This document shows, piece by piece, positions 43,654 to 52,339 of a DNA stretch of 64,000 nucleotides. Every line of letters starts with the position of its first letter. Position 1 is the first letter of the stretch. The position numbers were made by a program, and so were the translations under genes. This DNA comes from Roseovarius confluentis (GTDB lineage: Bacteria; Pseudomonadota; Alphaproteobacteria; Rhodobacterales; Rhodobacteraceae). The DNA is taken from positions 62,001 through 126,000 of the forward strand of contig NZ_PPFE01000007.1 of the NCBI RefSeq assembly GCF_002917925.1, written 5' to 3'. The notes under the pieces are model-generated. The model ran no database searches, was not told the origin of the DNA, and saw only the letters and a list, made by a program, of their open reading frames with translations.

Positions 43654-44139
43654 TCAGCGGCAGTGCCGCGCGATCTCGCGCTCGCGCAGGCCCGTCTCGA
43701 CCAGCAGGCACTTGTCCCGCGCAGCATAGTAATAGCCCCGCGCGTACCACATTACCGCATCGGGCTCGCTGCCATCTGATACCAGCCACGCGCCGCGCAG
43801 GTATTTCACCGCGTATTTCAGGTTGGTCTCAGGATTCAGCAGGTCGCTCGCCTGACCCTGGAACCCCATGCCCCGTGCCGTGGCGGGCAGGATCTGCATC
43901 ATCCCCCAATACGGACCATTGCGCGCCTTGGGGCGGTAATCACTCTCGCGCTGCACCACCCGGTGCACCAGAGACCGCGGCACCTCGTAATTGTCGGCAT
44001 ACTGGTTGATCAGCGCCCGGATCTGCGGCGTCTCGTTGGGATAAAGCGGCGGGTTGTGCCGCGCTGGCGGCTCCGACGCCTCTTTAGCGCTGCATCCCGC
44101 AACCACGCACACCAGCATCAAGGCCATCAAACGCCGCAT
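43654..44139 (-). CDS. Lytic transglycosylase lipoprotein (SLT domain)
   Basis: 161 residues from MRRLMALMLVCVVAGCSAKE: a lipoprotein signal with lipobox VAGC. The SLT core runs from about residue 50: HRVVQRESDYRPKARNGPYWGMMQILPATARGMGF (catalytic Glu in RES), followed by NPETNLKYAVKYLRGAW and the ARGYYYAARDKCLL end. It is predicted to cut peptidoglycan glycan strands from the outer membrane side. The frame extends 29 codons upstream without support. Confidence 0.88.
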   Translation of the reverse strand: MRRLMALMLVCVVAGCSAKEASEPPARHNPPLYPNETPQIRALINQYADNYEVPRSLVHRVVQRESDYRPKARNGPYWGMMQILPATARGMGFQGQASDLLNPETNLKYAVKYLRGAWLVSDGSEPDAVMWYARGYYYAARDKCLLVETGLREREIARHCR

Positions 44140-44360
44140 CAGAGAATCCCCCGGTTTTTCGGTCTTTTTCCCCAAGCCCCGGTCTCTGGCAAGCTTGCAG
44201 AATTCCGACGGGCGAGAATCCGCCATTTATATTTGGGCCGTCCTCTTGCAAACCACGCGGCCCATCCCATTTCACCGCCATCCGGGTGCGAGGCTCCGCC
44301 CGGCGGCTACGAAAGCGCGGAGTCGCGCCGAGAGTGCTTTCCTCCCCTTGGACCAACCCC

Positions 44361-44648
44361 ATGCGCATCATAACCGCTGCAGTCGCGATCGCCGTCGCAA
44401 CCCTCCCCGCCTTCGCAGATGAAACCGAGGGCCACGTCCTCGCCTTCGACCGCATCGACGGCATCATCGTTCTCACCGACAAGACCGTCTGGGAAGTGCC
44501 CACCGAGATCACCCTGCCCGAGGACCTCGGTCGCGGCGATCGCGTTCTCTTCGAGTACGACACCGCCGGCGAAGACGGCATGACAAAGCTTAACGCCGTC
44601 ACGCGCCTGGCCACCGCGCTGCCCGAAGGCACCGACGGCGGCAGCTAA
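44361..44648 (+). CDS. Small secreted DUF1344-like protein
   Basis: 95 residues from MRIITAAVAIAVATLPAFA, a signal peptide. The mature domain (GHVLAFDRIDGIIVLTDKTVWEVPTEITLPEDLGRGDRVLFEYDT) has the small beta-barrel pattern of DUF1344 alphaproteobacterial proteins. Function unknown. The frame runs 25 codons further upstream, which lacks a signal peptide and is rejected. A strong hairpin follows. Confidence 0.7.
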   Translation: MRIITAAVAIAVATLPAFADETEGHVLAFDRIDGIIVLTDKTVWEVPTEITLPEDLGRGDRVLFEYDTAGEDGMTKLNAVTRLATALPEGTDGGS

Positions 44649-44659
44649 GCCTGGCATCC

Positions 44660-44691
44660 CGGGGCCGGCCTCACCCGGCCCCGGTTTGCGC
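44660..44691 (+). terminator. Hairpin after the DUF1344-like gene
   Basis: CCGGGGCCGG and CCGGCCCCGG flank a short loop, followed by TTT only. Probable terminator with a weak T-tract. Confidence 0.5.
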
Positions 44692-44705
44692 AGACCGCGG
44701 TGGCC

Positions 44706-45566
44706 TCACGCCCACCCCACGGCGGCGCGATAGAGATGCCAGGTCGCATGACCCAGGACCGGCAGCACGACGATCAGCCCCAGGAATAGCGGCACCGTCC
44801 CGATCAGCATCAGGACAGCCACGATGGCACCCCACCTGGCCACTGTTGCCGGGTTCTTCTGCATCACCCGCAACGAGGTGGCGACCGCCACAGCCAGCCC
44901 GACCCGGCGGTCGATCAGCATCGGAAATGTCGTCAGGCTGACCGCCAGCACCATCACCGCAAAGACCGCGCCAACCGCCATGCCGACCGCGATCATCGTC
45001 CAGCCCGTCCCGGTCGTCAGCACATCCGTCACGAAACCCGACAGGCTCTGCGGGGGCTGTGGCCCCAGCGTCCAGTCATAGATCTTCATCGCCGCCAGCA
45101 TCCAGATGATGAACACCCCCAGCAGGTACACCGCCATCACCAGCACCGGCCCGATATTCTCCGCCCGGATCACCGACAGCGCGGCGCTCCATCCCACGTC
45201 GTCGCGCTGCTCCGCCTGTCGGCTCATCTCGTATAGGCCGATCGCCACGATCGGCCCCAACAGCAGGAACCCCGCCGCCAGCGGAAACAGCATCGGTAAC
45301 ATCGCCCGGTGAAAGGCGAAGAACGACAGGCACAGCCCGATCGCCGGATAGATCATCACCAGGAACATCACGTCACTTCGAAAGCGGCTGAAATCGGCAT
45401 AGCCCTTGCGCAGCGCCTCGCTCAGATCTCCGTGTGACAGCGACCTGGCCTTCGGCGTGGCGCCTGCCTCGCCGCTCAGCGCGACGGTGGCATCGCCCAC
45501 CGACCGGCTCACGCCGGACACGCCCTGAAAGAACCATGAAAGTGGATTTCCGATAGTCTTGACCAT
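44706..45566 (-). CDS. DUF2189 membrane protein
   Basis: 286 residues with about six membrane helices arranged as two blocks. Conserved DUF2189 stretches include RKGYADFSRFRSDVMFLVMIYPAIGL and LLGPIVAIGLYEMSRQAEQRDDVGWSAAL, then GTVPLFLGLIVVLPVLGHATWHLYR. These proteins are widespread in alphaproteobacteria with no assigned function. Sometimes annotated as cytochrome c oxidase subunit I-like by error. Confidence 0.87.
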   Translation of the reverse strand: MVKTIGNPLSWFFQGVSGVSRSVGDATVALSGEAGATPKARSLSHGDLSEALRKGYADFSRFRSDVMFLVMIYPAIGLCLSFFAFHRAMLPMLFPLAAGFLLLGPIVAIGLYEMSRQAEQRDDVGWSAALSVIRAENIGPVLVMAVYLLGVFIIWMLAAMKIYDWTLGPQPPQSLSGFVTDVLTTGTGWTMIAVGMAVGAVFAVMVLAVSLTTFPMLIDRRVGLAVAVATSLRVMQKNPATVARWGAIVAVLMLIGTVPLFLGLIVVLPVLGHATWHLYRAAVGWA

Positions 45567-45770
45567 GAGACACTCCCTTCCTCCATTCGGCCGGGCATCC
45601 CGGTCGGATTAGGTTCGGCGGGTCTCGTCACTTGGCGGAACACCCGCCTGTCTGGTCATCCTACCACAACCAAGGCGTGCAGGTGATCACTATTTAGGGA
45701 CAGCGCCCGTCAGCGACGGCGCCCCTGACCTTTCACTGTTCCAGGAACACCCGAAGGTCCGGCAACCGCC

Positions 45771-47549
45771 TCACAGCGGCCAGATGAACGGGATCAGCGC
45801 ACTGGCCAACACCCCCACGCTCAGGTTCAACGGCACGCCCACCTTCAGGAAATCGGTAAACTTGTAGCCTCCTGGCCCATAGACCAGCGTGTTGGTCTGG
45901 TACCCGATGGGCGTGGCGAAACTGGCCGAGGCCGCGACCATCACCGCCACCACAAGCGCCCGCGCGTCGATCCCCATCGCATCCGCCAGCCCGATGGCAA
46001 TGGGCGTCACCACCACCGCTACCGCGTTGTTGCTCACCAGTTCCGTCAGGATCGAGGTCAGAAGGTAGATCGCCCAGACGATCAGGAAGGGCGGTAATGA
46101 CGACAGCGCCGGCGCCACCGCATTCACGATCAGCTGCACCGCCCCCGACGCATCCAGCGCCGCCCCGATGGCCAGCATCGAAAAGATCAGCGCCAGCAGC
46201 CGCCCCTCGACAAAGGAAAACGCCTCCTCCGCATCGATGCAGCGCGACAACAGCACCACAGCCAGCGCGATCACCGTCAGCGCCAGGATCGGCGCCACGC
46301 CCAGGGCGGCCAGGATCACGATCCCCGCCAGGGCCGCCAGCGCCACCGGCGCGTGCCCCCGCCGGAACGCCTTGGCCGACGGATGGCTGACGTCAACCAA
46401 GTCCATTTCGCCCGCCAGCCGCTTGATGTCCTCCGGCGCGCCTTCCAGCAGCAGCGTGTCGCCCACCCGCACGATCAGGTCGTCCAGTTGCCGCCCGATA
46501 TTCTGGTTCCGCCGGTGCACCGCAAGCGGATAGACCCCGAACCGCCGCCTCAAGCGTAGCGATCCCAGGCTGCGCGCCACCATCTTGCACCCCGGCGTGA
46601 TCAGGACCTCTACCGTTGTCGTCTCCACCTGCGACACCTGGTCGACGCGCTTCAGCTCCTTGTTGCGCTGCAGGCTCAGCAGCTCGGTCATCTGCGTGCG
46701 CAGCACCACCCGGTCGCCCACCTGCAACTCCACTCCCTGCAAGTTCCGCCTCAGCGAGATATCGCCCCGCACCACATCCACCAGCCGCACGCCCTCGCGC
46801 TTGAACAGCTGCACGCCGGTCACTTCCCGGCCAATCAGGTTGCTCTCCGGCGGGATCACCGCCTCGGTGAAGAACTTCATCTTCGAGCGGTCCGACAGCA
46901 TGTCCGCCATGCTCTCGCGCTCCGGCAACAGGCGCGGCGCGATCAAATACAGGTACACCGCGCCCCAGGCCACCAGGCACAGCGCCAGCGGCGTCACCTC
47001 GAAAATCCCGAAAGGCTCCATCCCCTGCGACCGCGCCACGCCGTCGACCAGCAGATTTGTCGAGGTCCCGATCAGCGTCAGCGTCCCGCCCAGAATGGCC
47101 GCGTAACTCAACGGGATCAGCATCTTCGAGGCCGTCACCCCCAACGTCCGCGCCAGTTGCACGAAGATCGGGATCATAACCACGACCACCGGCGTATTGT
47201 TCATGAAGGCCGAGCCGAAGACCACGAAGACCATCAGCAACCCGATCGCCAGCTTGGGGTTCACCTTGGCCTGCCGGTCCGCCACCGTCGTGAACGCGTC
47301 CAGCGCGCCCGTGCGCACCAGCGCCCCCATCACCACGAACATCCCGGCGATGGTCCAGGGCGCGGGATTGGACAGCACGTCGAGGCCCGCATCATAAGGC
47401 AGCACCCCCAGCGCCAGCAGCACCGCCGCCCCGCTCAGCGCGACCACCTCTGTAGGATAGACCTCGCGTATGAACAGCACGAACATCACCGCGACCACAC
47501 CCAGCGCGACCAGCGGCTGGGCGCCCTGCGAAAGTTCAATGAATTGCAT
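45771..47549 (-). CDS. SLC13-type permease with RCK (TrkA-C) domains
   Basis: 592 residues with the same architecture as the protein at 41871-43643: N-terminal helices, two RCK domains (about 205-385), and C-terminal helices with LTELVSNNAVAVVVTPIA and ASFATPIGYQTNTLVYGPGGY. Anion permease of the SLC13/CitMHS type; substrate unknown. The start codon overlaps the stop of the DMT transporter gene by one base (TGATG), so it is translated as part of an operon with the DMT transporter and YmdB-type genes. Confidence 0.85.
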   Translation of the reverse strand: MQFIELSQGAQPLVALGVVAVMFVLFIREVYPTEVVALSGAAVLLALGVLPYDAGLDVLSNPAPWTIAGMFVVMGALVRTGALDAFTTVADRQAKVNPKLAIGLLMVFVVFGSAFMNNTPVVVVMIPIFVQLARTLGVTASKMLIPLSYAAILGGTLTLIGTSTNLLVDGVARSQGMEPFGIFEVTPLALCLVAWGAVYLYLIAPRLLPERESMADMLSDRSKMKFFTEAVIPPESNLIGREVTGVQLFKREGVRLVDVVRGDISLRRNLQGVELQVGDRVVLRTQMTELLSLQRNKELKRVDQVSQVETTTVEVLITPGCKMVARSLGSLRLRRRFGVYPLAVHRRNQNIGRQLDDLIVRVGDTLLLEGAPEDIKRLAGEMDLVDVSHPSAKAFRRGHAPVALAALAGIVILAALGVAPILALTVIALAVVLLSRCIDAEEAFSFVEGRLLALIFSMLAIGAALDASGAVQLIVNAVAPALSSLPPFLIVWAIYLLTSILTELVSNNAVAVVVTPIAIGLADAMGIDARALVVAVMVAASASFATPIGYQTNTLVYGPGGYKFTDFLKVGVPLNLSVGVLASALIPFIWPL

Positions 47550-48505
47550 CAGCTCTGCCCGTCCCGGTCCGATGTCATCCCAGCTTCGGCATTCTCATCT
47601 ATCACGCGCCCCGGCACAAGAACCCGTGCGGCCCGGGGCTGCACCAGGAACATCCCAAGCATCATCACACCCAGCGCCAGCCAGACCCAGATCGAATAGC
47701 TCTCGCCCAAGAGCGTCATCGACCACAGCACGCCCGCCGCCGTCACCATGTACGATGTCTGCGCCGAGAAGACCGACCCGGCATGGCCCACCATCCACAC
47801 GTAAGAGGCATAGACCAGCGCGTGCAGCCCCGCCGCCCCCAGCAGCGCCAGCTCCGGCATACCCACACCCTCCAGCGGGTTGATCCACTGCCCCGTACCC
47901 ACCGCGACGGGCAGCGCCACGACCGCCCCGATCATTGATGCACCGATGATCACCTGCATCGGGTCCAGGCCCTGCGTGCCCCATTTCGCCACCAGGTTGC
48001 CTTCGGTCGCGTAAAGTGCCGGCGCACACAGCGCCACCAGAACGAACAGCGCCGATGTGCCCGTGGGCAGGCTCGCCTCCGGCCCCACCAACAGGACGAT
48101 GCCCCCCAGCCCCAGCATCACGCCCCAAAGCCGCTGCCACTCGAAGGTCTCGTTGCCCATCAGCACAGCGATCGGCAACGAGAACATGGCGACCGAGGCG
48201 ATCACGATCGACATCACCCCGCCCGACAGCTGGGCCGCCGCTGTGTAAAAGAAGATATCCGGCAAGACCGCCCCGCACAGCGCCACCATCAGGAACAGCC
48301 GCAGGTAGGCCCGTGCGAAGACAGGCCTGCGCCCCCGCAAAAGCGTCACCGCGCCCAGGCAAACCACCACGATGATCAGCTGCCAGAAGATCAGGCCGAA
48401 GGGCTGGTGCCCGGTGCTCACCGCAATCTTGCTCAGCGGAATCGACAGGCCCCACCCCAGCCCCATGGCAACCAGAGCGGCATAAAGCCCGAGGGTCCGC
48501 CTCAT
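47549..48505 (-). CDS. DMT-family (EamA) transporter
   Basis: 318 residues with about ten membrane helices in two EamA repeats (GLGWGLSIPLSKIAVST near the N-terminus; GHAGSVFSAQTSYMVTAAGVLWSMTLLGE in the second half). Small-molecule exporter of unknown substrate. It overlaps the upstream YmdB-type gene by four bases (ATGA) and the downstream permease by one base. Confidence 0.88.
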   Translation of the reverse strand: MRRTLGLYAALVAMGLGWGLSIPLSKIAVSTGHQPFGLIFWQLIIVVVCLGAVTLLRGRRPVFARAYLRLFLMVALCGAVLPDIFFYTAAAQLSGGVMSIVIASVAMFSLPIAVLMGNETFEWQRLWGVMLGLGGIVLLVGPEASLPTGTSALFVLVALCAPALYATEGNLVAKWGTQGLDPMQVIIGASMIGAVVALPVAVGTGQWINPLEGVGMPELALLGAAGLHALVYASYVWMVGHAGSVFSAQTSYMVTAAGVLWSMTLLGESYSIWVWLALGVMMLGMFLVQPRAARVLVPGRVIDENAEAGMTSDRDGQS

Positions 48506-49314
48506 GGACCGCTGGCCGCCAGCCGCCCGCCCTCGCGGACCATCTCAACCCGGACCGCTTTTCCGGTGGCGTCGTCCGTCTCCACGTACAGCCCGCACAA
48601 GGTCACCTCGCCCATGGCCGGCGTGAATCGCTCCTTGCCCATCCCGGTCACGAAGCGCCGCATCGGCTCGGTCTTGTCCATGCCGATCACGCTCAGGTAA
48701 TCGCCGCACATGCCCGCATCCGACTGAAAGGCCGTGCCGCCCGGCAGGATCTGCGCATCGGCGGTGGGCACATGGGTGTGGCTGCCCACGACGATGCTTG
48801 CGCGCCCATCGCAGTAATGCCCCATGCCCATCTTCTCGCTGGTGGCCTCGCAATGGATGTCGATCAGGCTGGCCTGCACCGCGCCGCCCGGCACATGCGT
48901 CCGCATCACCGTGTCCACGGCGCTGAACGGGTCGTCAAAGGCCCGTTTCATGAATACTTGCCCCAGCACCTGCGCCACCAGCACCTTGCGCCCCCGCGCA
49001 TCGGAAAAGACGGCCGAACCGCGCCCCGGCGCGCCCTTGGCAAAGTTCAGGGGCCGCACGATCCGCGGCTCGCCCTCAATATATTGCAGCATGTCCTTCT
49101 GGTCGAACGCGTGATCGCCCAGCGTCAGGCAATCCGCGCCCGCCTCCAGCAAGGCCTTGGCATGTGCCCCGCTCAGCCCCATCCCGCCGGTGGCGTTCTC
49201 GCCGTTGACCACGACGAAATCCACCTTCCACGCCTCGCGCAGGCCCGGCAAACGCTCCGCGACGGCCTGCCGCCCGGCCCGGCCCATCACGTCTCCAAGA
49301 TACAAAATCTTCAT
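48502..49314 (-). CDS. YmdB-type metallophosphoesterase (TIGR00282)
   Basis: 270 residues from MKILYLGDVMGRAGRQAV; 12 extra upstream codons are discounted. Metal-binding motifs are LYLGDVMGR, NGENATGG, LTLGDHAFDQ, DIHCEATSEK, GSHTHVPTAD and CGDY. These enzymes act as 2',3'-cyclic nucleotide phosphodiesterases in some bacteria. First gene of the ymdB-DMT-SLC13 chain by 4-base and 1-base overlaps. Confidence 0.93.
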   Translation of the reverse strand: MKILYLGDVMGRAGRQAVAERLPGLREAWKVDFVVVNGENATGGMGLSGAHAKALLEAGADCLTLGDHAFDQKDMLQYIEGEPRIVRPLNFAKGAPGRGSAVFSDARGRKVLVAQVLGQVFMKRAFDDPFSAVDTVMRTHVPGGAVQASLIDIHCEATSEKMGMGHYCDGRASIVVGSHTHVPTADAQILPGGTAFQSDAGMCGDYLSVIGMDKTEPMRRFVTGMGKERFTPAMGEVTLCGLYVETDDATGKAVRVEMVREGGRLAASGP

Positions 49315-49372
49315 GGCAAAACTGGTAGAGACACCGCTTCCAAAGGGCAAGGGCCAGCGATGCCCGACCGCC

Positions 49373-49396
49373 GTCCCGGGCTTGACCCGGGACCTC
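49373..49396. repeat. REP-like palindromic repeat, copy B
   Basis: GTCCCGGG-CTTGA-CCCGGGAC then CTC, nearly identical to copies at 2469 and 54493. Confidence 0.7.
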
Positions 49397-49419
49397 GCAC
49401 CTCCTCGCGCCGCCCGACC

Positions 49420-49893
49420 TCAGCCCGACACAACCTCGTAGCGCGTCTCAAAGACAATAGGAAACGCCACCGACCGCGCCACGAAACAGACCTCGTGAAT
49501 GCGCCCATGGATCGCATCCGCCGCCTCAAGGTCGGTGCCCTCCGGCACCGTGATCACCGGGCGCAGCACGGCCCGCGTGAACCGCCCCTTGCCCGAGCGC
49601 TCGACTTCCGCCTCTCCCAGCGGATCTTCAACATATCCCTGCACCGCGATCCCCGCGTCGCTGGCGAAGTGCAGGTACCACAGCATGTGGCACGCACTCA
49701 CCGTCGCCAGCAACAGGTCTTCGGGATTGTGCAGGTTTGGGTCTCCGCCCAGCATCGGATCATTCGAACACGCCACCACCGGCTTGCCCGGTGTCTCGAT
49801 GTTCCACGTTCTGTCATAGCCCTTGTAAGTCCGGGTGCCCTCGCCCCGGTTGCCGGTCCAGACCACCTTGGCGGTGTAGTCATGGGTGTCCAT
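49420..49893 (-). CDS. OsmC family peroxiredoxin-like protein
   Basis: 157 residues from MDTHDYTAKVVWTGNRGEG. AGGAG lies 6 bases before this ATG and overlaps the preceding one. Landmarks: SNDPMLGGDPNLHNPEDLLLATVSACHMLWYLHF and the second Cys in HEVCFVARSVAF. These OsmC/YhfA-type proteins reduce organic hydroperoxides or bind small thiols. Two Cys residues, as in the active family, are present. Confidence 0.9.
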   Translation of the reverse strand: MDTHDYTAKVVWTGNRGEGTRTYKGYDRTWNIETPGKPVVACSNDPMLGGDPNLHNPEDLLLATVSACHMLWYLHFASDAGIAVQGYVEDPLGEAEVERSGKGRFTRAVLRPVITVPEGTDLEAADAIHGRIHEVCFVARSVAFPIVFETRYEVVSG

Positions 49894-50222
49894 GTTCATC
49901 TCCTTCCGGCAGGCGCGAGAGGTTTGCCGCGCGAGCGCCAGACCGCGGGATGGCGACCCAACAGTTGGTCAGGGCACTTTATCTCAACAACTTCCGCAAA
50001 ACCTCAAATCAAATCGCCAGCGTCCCCCAATCGCCAGCCCGTCGCACCAAAGGTGCGCCGTATATAGTCGGCACGCCTTCGGCGTGACGGGCGGTCCCCC
50101 TTTCGGCGATTGCGTGCAATCGCCTTTCGGTCAGCGGACGATCGCGCGGCGACGCAGCAAGCTGCGCCTTGCTTCCGCGCGTTTAACAACATCGACCGCC
50201 GTGGTGCAAAAAGCCGCCCCCA
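49894..50222. other. Structured intergenic region next to the 5-FTHF cyclo-ligase gene
   Basis: No gene seen. It holds at least four compact inverted repeats: CGCACC-AAA-GGTGCG (50043-50057), CACGCC-TTC-GGCGTG (50072-50086), GGCGATTG-CGTG-CAATCGCC (50105-50124) and GCAGC-AA-GCTGC (50154-50165). Their density suggests a structured RNA or repeat block. 6S RNA is often near this enzyme gene, but I cannot identify its conserved bubble here. Confidence 0.4.
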
Positions 50223-50780
50223 TCAGAACGAAATAACTTCTTTCTCCGTCACCACCATGTCCAGCGGCTGGTCCGTGGGCTCCAGCGGCAGCCCCTCGGC
50301 CTCCTGCGCCGCAAAGGCAAAGCCGATGGCCAGCGTCGCCCGCTTGCCCCTCAACAGCTCCAGCGTCCGGTCGTAGAACCCCCCGCCATAACCCAGCCGA
50401 CCGCCTTTCCGGTCGAACGCCACCAAAGGCACGATCAGGATCTCCGGCTCGAAGAAATCGTCGACCTCAGGCACCTTTGCCCCGAACGGCCCATCGCGTA
50501 GCGCCCCGCCCGGCTCCCAGCGCGAGAACTTCAACGGCAACCCCTCGCCTTCGATCACCGGCACGCCAACGGCGCCATGCGCCGTCGCCTCGCTCATCGC
50601 CGGCAACGGGTCGATCTCGGTGCGAATGGGCATGTATCCGGCCAGCGGCACGCCGCGATACCCGGCAAGAACGCCAGACAACAGGCCCGCCCCGGCGCCT
50701 TCTGCCGCGTCAAACGCAGCCTTGCGCCGCGCGAACGCCGCCTTTCGCGCCGCCGCCTTCACCTCCGCCAGGTCGCTCAC
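50223..50780 (-). CDS. 5-Formyltetrahydrofolate cyclo-ligase
   Basis: 185 residues. The family motif FDRKGGRLGYGGGFYDRTLELLRG spans about residues 123-146, with the ATP-grip Lys/Arg in RKAAFARRKAA near the N-terminus. It converts 5-formyl-THF to 5,10-methenyl-THF using ATP (YgfA/MTHFS). The stop of mgtE and this start overlap by four bases (ATGA), so the pair is probably coupled. Confidence 0.92.
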   Translation of the reverse strand: MSDLAEVKAAARKAAFARRKAAFDAAEGAGAGLLSGVLAGYRGVPLAGYMPIRTEIDPLPAMSEATAHGAVGVPVIEGEGLPLKFSRWEPGGALRDGPFGAKVPEVDDFFEPEILIVPLVAFDRKGGRLGYGGGFYDRTLELLRGKRATLAIGFAFAAQEAEGLPLEPTDQPLDMVVTEKEVISF

Positions 50781-52210
50781 AGCAGCACCACCGCCGCAAG
50801 GCCCAGGAAGGCGAAAAAGCCCACCACGTCCGTCACCGTCGTCACGAACGCGCCCGAGGCCAGCGCCGGATCAACGCCCACCCGGTCCAGCACCACCGGA
50901 ATGACCGTGCCCGCCAGCCCGGCCATCACCAGGTTGATCACCATCGCAGCGCCTATGACGTAGCCCAGCTCCGGCCCGCCGAACCACAGCACGCCCACGA
51001 TCCCCATCACCACGGCAAAGATCAGGCCATTGACCAGCCCCACCAGCACCTCGCGCCGGATGAACCGCCACACGTTCGATCCTGTAAGGTCCTTCGTCGC
51101 AATCGCCCGCACCGCCACGGTCAGGCTCTGCGTGCCCGCGTTGCCGCCCATCGACGCCACGATCGGCATCAAGACCGCCAGCGCCACGATCTGCGCAATC
51201 GCCGCCTCGAACTGCGCGATCACAAGGGACGCCATGATCGCCGTCACAAGGTTCACCGCCAACCAGGGAAACCGCCGCTTGGTGGTGCTGATGACCCGGT
51301 CGCTCAACGATCCTTCCTCGCTCACACCGGCCAGCCTCAGGATGTCCTCCTCGTGTTCCTCGTCCAGAACGGCCATGGCGTCGTCGATGGTGATCACCCC
51401 CACCAGCCGCTCGTCCTCGTCCACCACCGGGGCGGAAATCAGGTGATACTGGTTGAACGCATAGGCCACGTCGCCCTCGTATTGCTCGGCGGGAATGACA
51501 TGAAACGTCTCTTCCACCAGCGAACTCAGCATCACCTCCCGCCGCGACGCCATCAGCTTGCCCAGCGTCACGTTGCCCACCGGCTTCAGCCGCGGGTCCA
51601 CCAGCACGATATGATAGAACTGGTCCGGCAGATCATCCTGGTCGCGCAGGTAATCGATCGCCTCGCCCACATTCCAGTGCTCCGGCGCCATCACCACCTC
51701 GCGCTGCATCAGGCGCCCGGCGGAATATTCAGGGTAACTCAGTGACTGCTGCACCAGCGTCCGGTCACTGTCCTCCAGAACCCCCAGGATCTCCGCAGCG
51801 CGGCTTTCCTCCATGTCCTCGACCAGGTCGACCACATCGTCCGACTCAAGGTCACGCACCGCGTTGGTCAGAACCTCCGGCGACAGGATCGAGATCACCT
51901 CCTCGCGGATCGTCTCGTCCAGTTCCGTCAGCACGTCGCCGTCGAACTCGTGTCCGTAAAGCTCGATCAGCCGGCGGCGGTCGAAGGAATTGATCTGCTC
52001 CAGAAGGTCGGCGATGTCGGCGGGGTGGAACGGCTCCAGCTCCTGCCACAGCATCGCCTGGTCCCCGATATCCACGGCATACATGATCCGGCCCACGGCC
52101 TTCTGATCCAGCACATAGGCGCTGTCCTCGCGCTCAGGCTCCCGCTCGGGTTCGGGCACCTGCGCGGGCTCGCGTTCTTCGGTCACGTCGTCCTGCTGGT
52201 TTTCGGTCAT
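50777..52210 (-). CDS. mgtE: Magnesium transporter MgtE
   Basis: 477 residues from MTENQQDDVTEEREPAQ. The MgtE_N superhelical domain (HPADIADLLEQINSFDRRRL) spans about 55-155, then paired CBS domains (about 155-290), then five helices with ATMGGNAGTQSLTVAVRAIATKDL, the pore-region Asn-Ala-Gly-Thr. It is a magnesium-gated channel for Mg2+ uptake. The frame extends 9 codons upstream without support. Confidence 0.95.
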   Translation of the reverse strand: MTENQQDDVTEEREPAQVPEPEREPEREDSAYVLDQKAVGRIMYAVDIGDQAMLWQELEPFHPADIADLLEQINSFDRRRLIELYGHEFDGDVLTELDETIREEVISILSPEVLTNAVRDLESDDVVDLVEDMEESRAAEILGVLEDSDRTLVQQSLSYPEYSAGRLMQREVVMAPEHWNVGEAIDYLRDQDDLPDQFYHIVLVDPRLKPVGNVTLGKLMASRREVMLSSLVEETFHVIPAEQYEGDVAYAFNQYHLISAPVVDEDERLVGVITIDDAMAVLDEEHEEDILRLAGVSEEGSLSDRVISTTKRRFPWLAVNLVTAIMASLVIAQFEAAIAQIVALAVLMPIVASMGGNAGTQSLTVAVRAIATKDLTGSNVWRFIRREVLVGLVNGLIFAVVMGIVGVLWFGGPELGYVIGAAMVINLVMAGLAGTVIPVVLDRVGVDPALASGAFVTTVTDVVGFFAFLGLAAVVLL

Positions 52211-52339
52211 CGCGCGCTCCCAGGTTCTGCGGCACATGTAGGACGAAGCGCGGGGAAATCACAACGCGATATGCAGCATTTACGCCGCCGTTCACGACTT
52301 CTATCCTTCTCACGACCAGCCCCGAGGAAACCATCCCGC

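Noticed and set aside
41922..43727. 601-codon frame on the minus strand
   Set aside because: Antisense shadow of the SLC13 permease; composition is His/Arg/Gly-rich without motifs.
50004..50192. 62-codon frame and possible 6S RNA
   Set aside because: The frame is Arg-rich and unsupported; the 6S central bubble could not be recognised, so only a structured region is reported.
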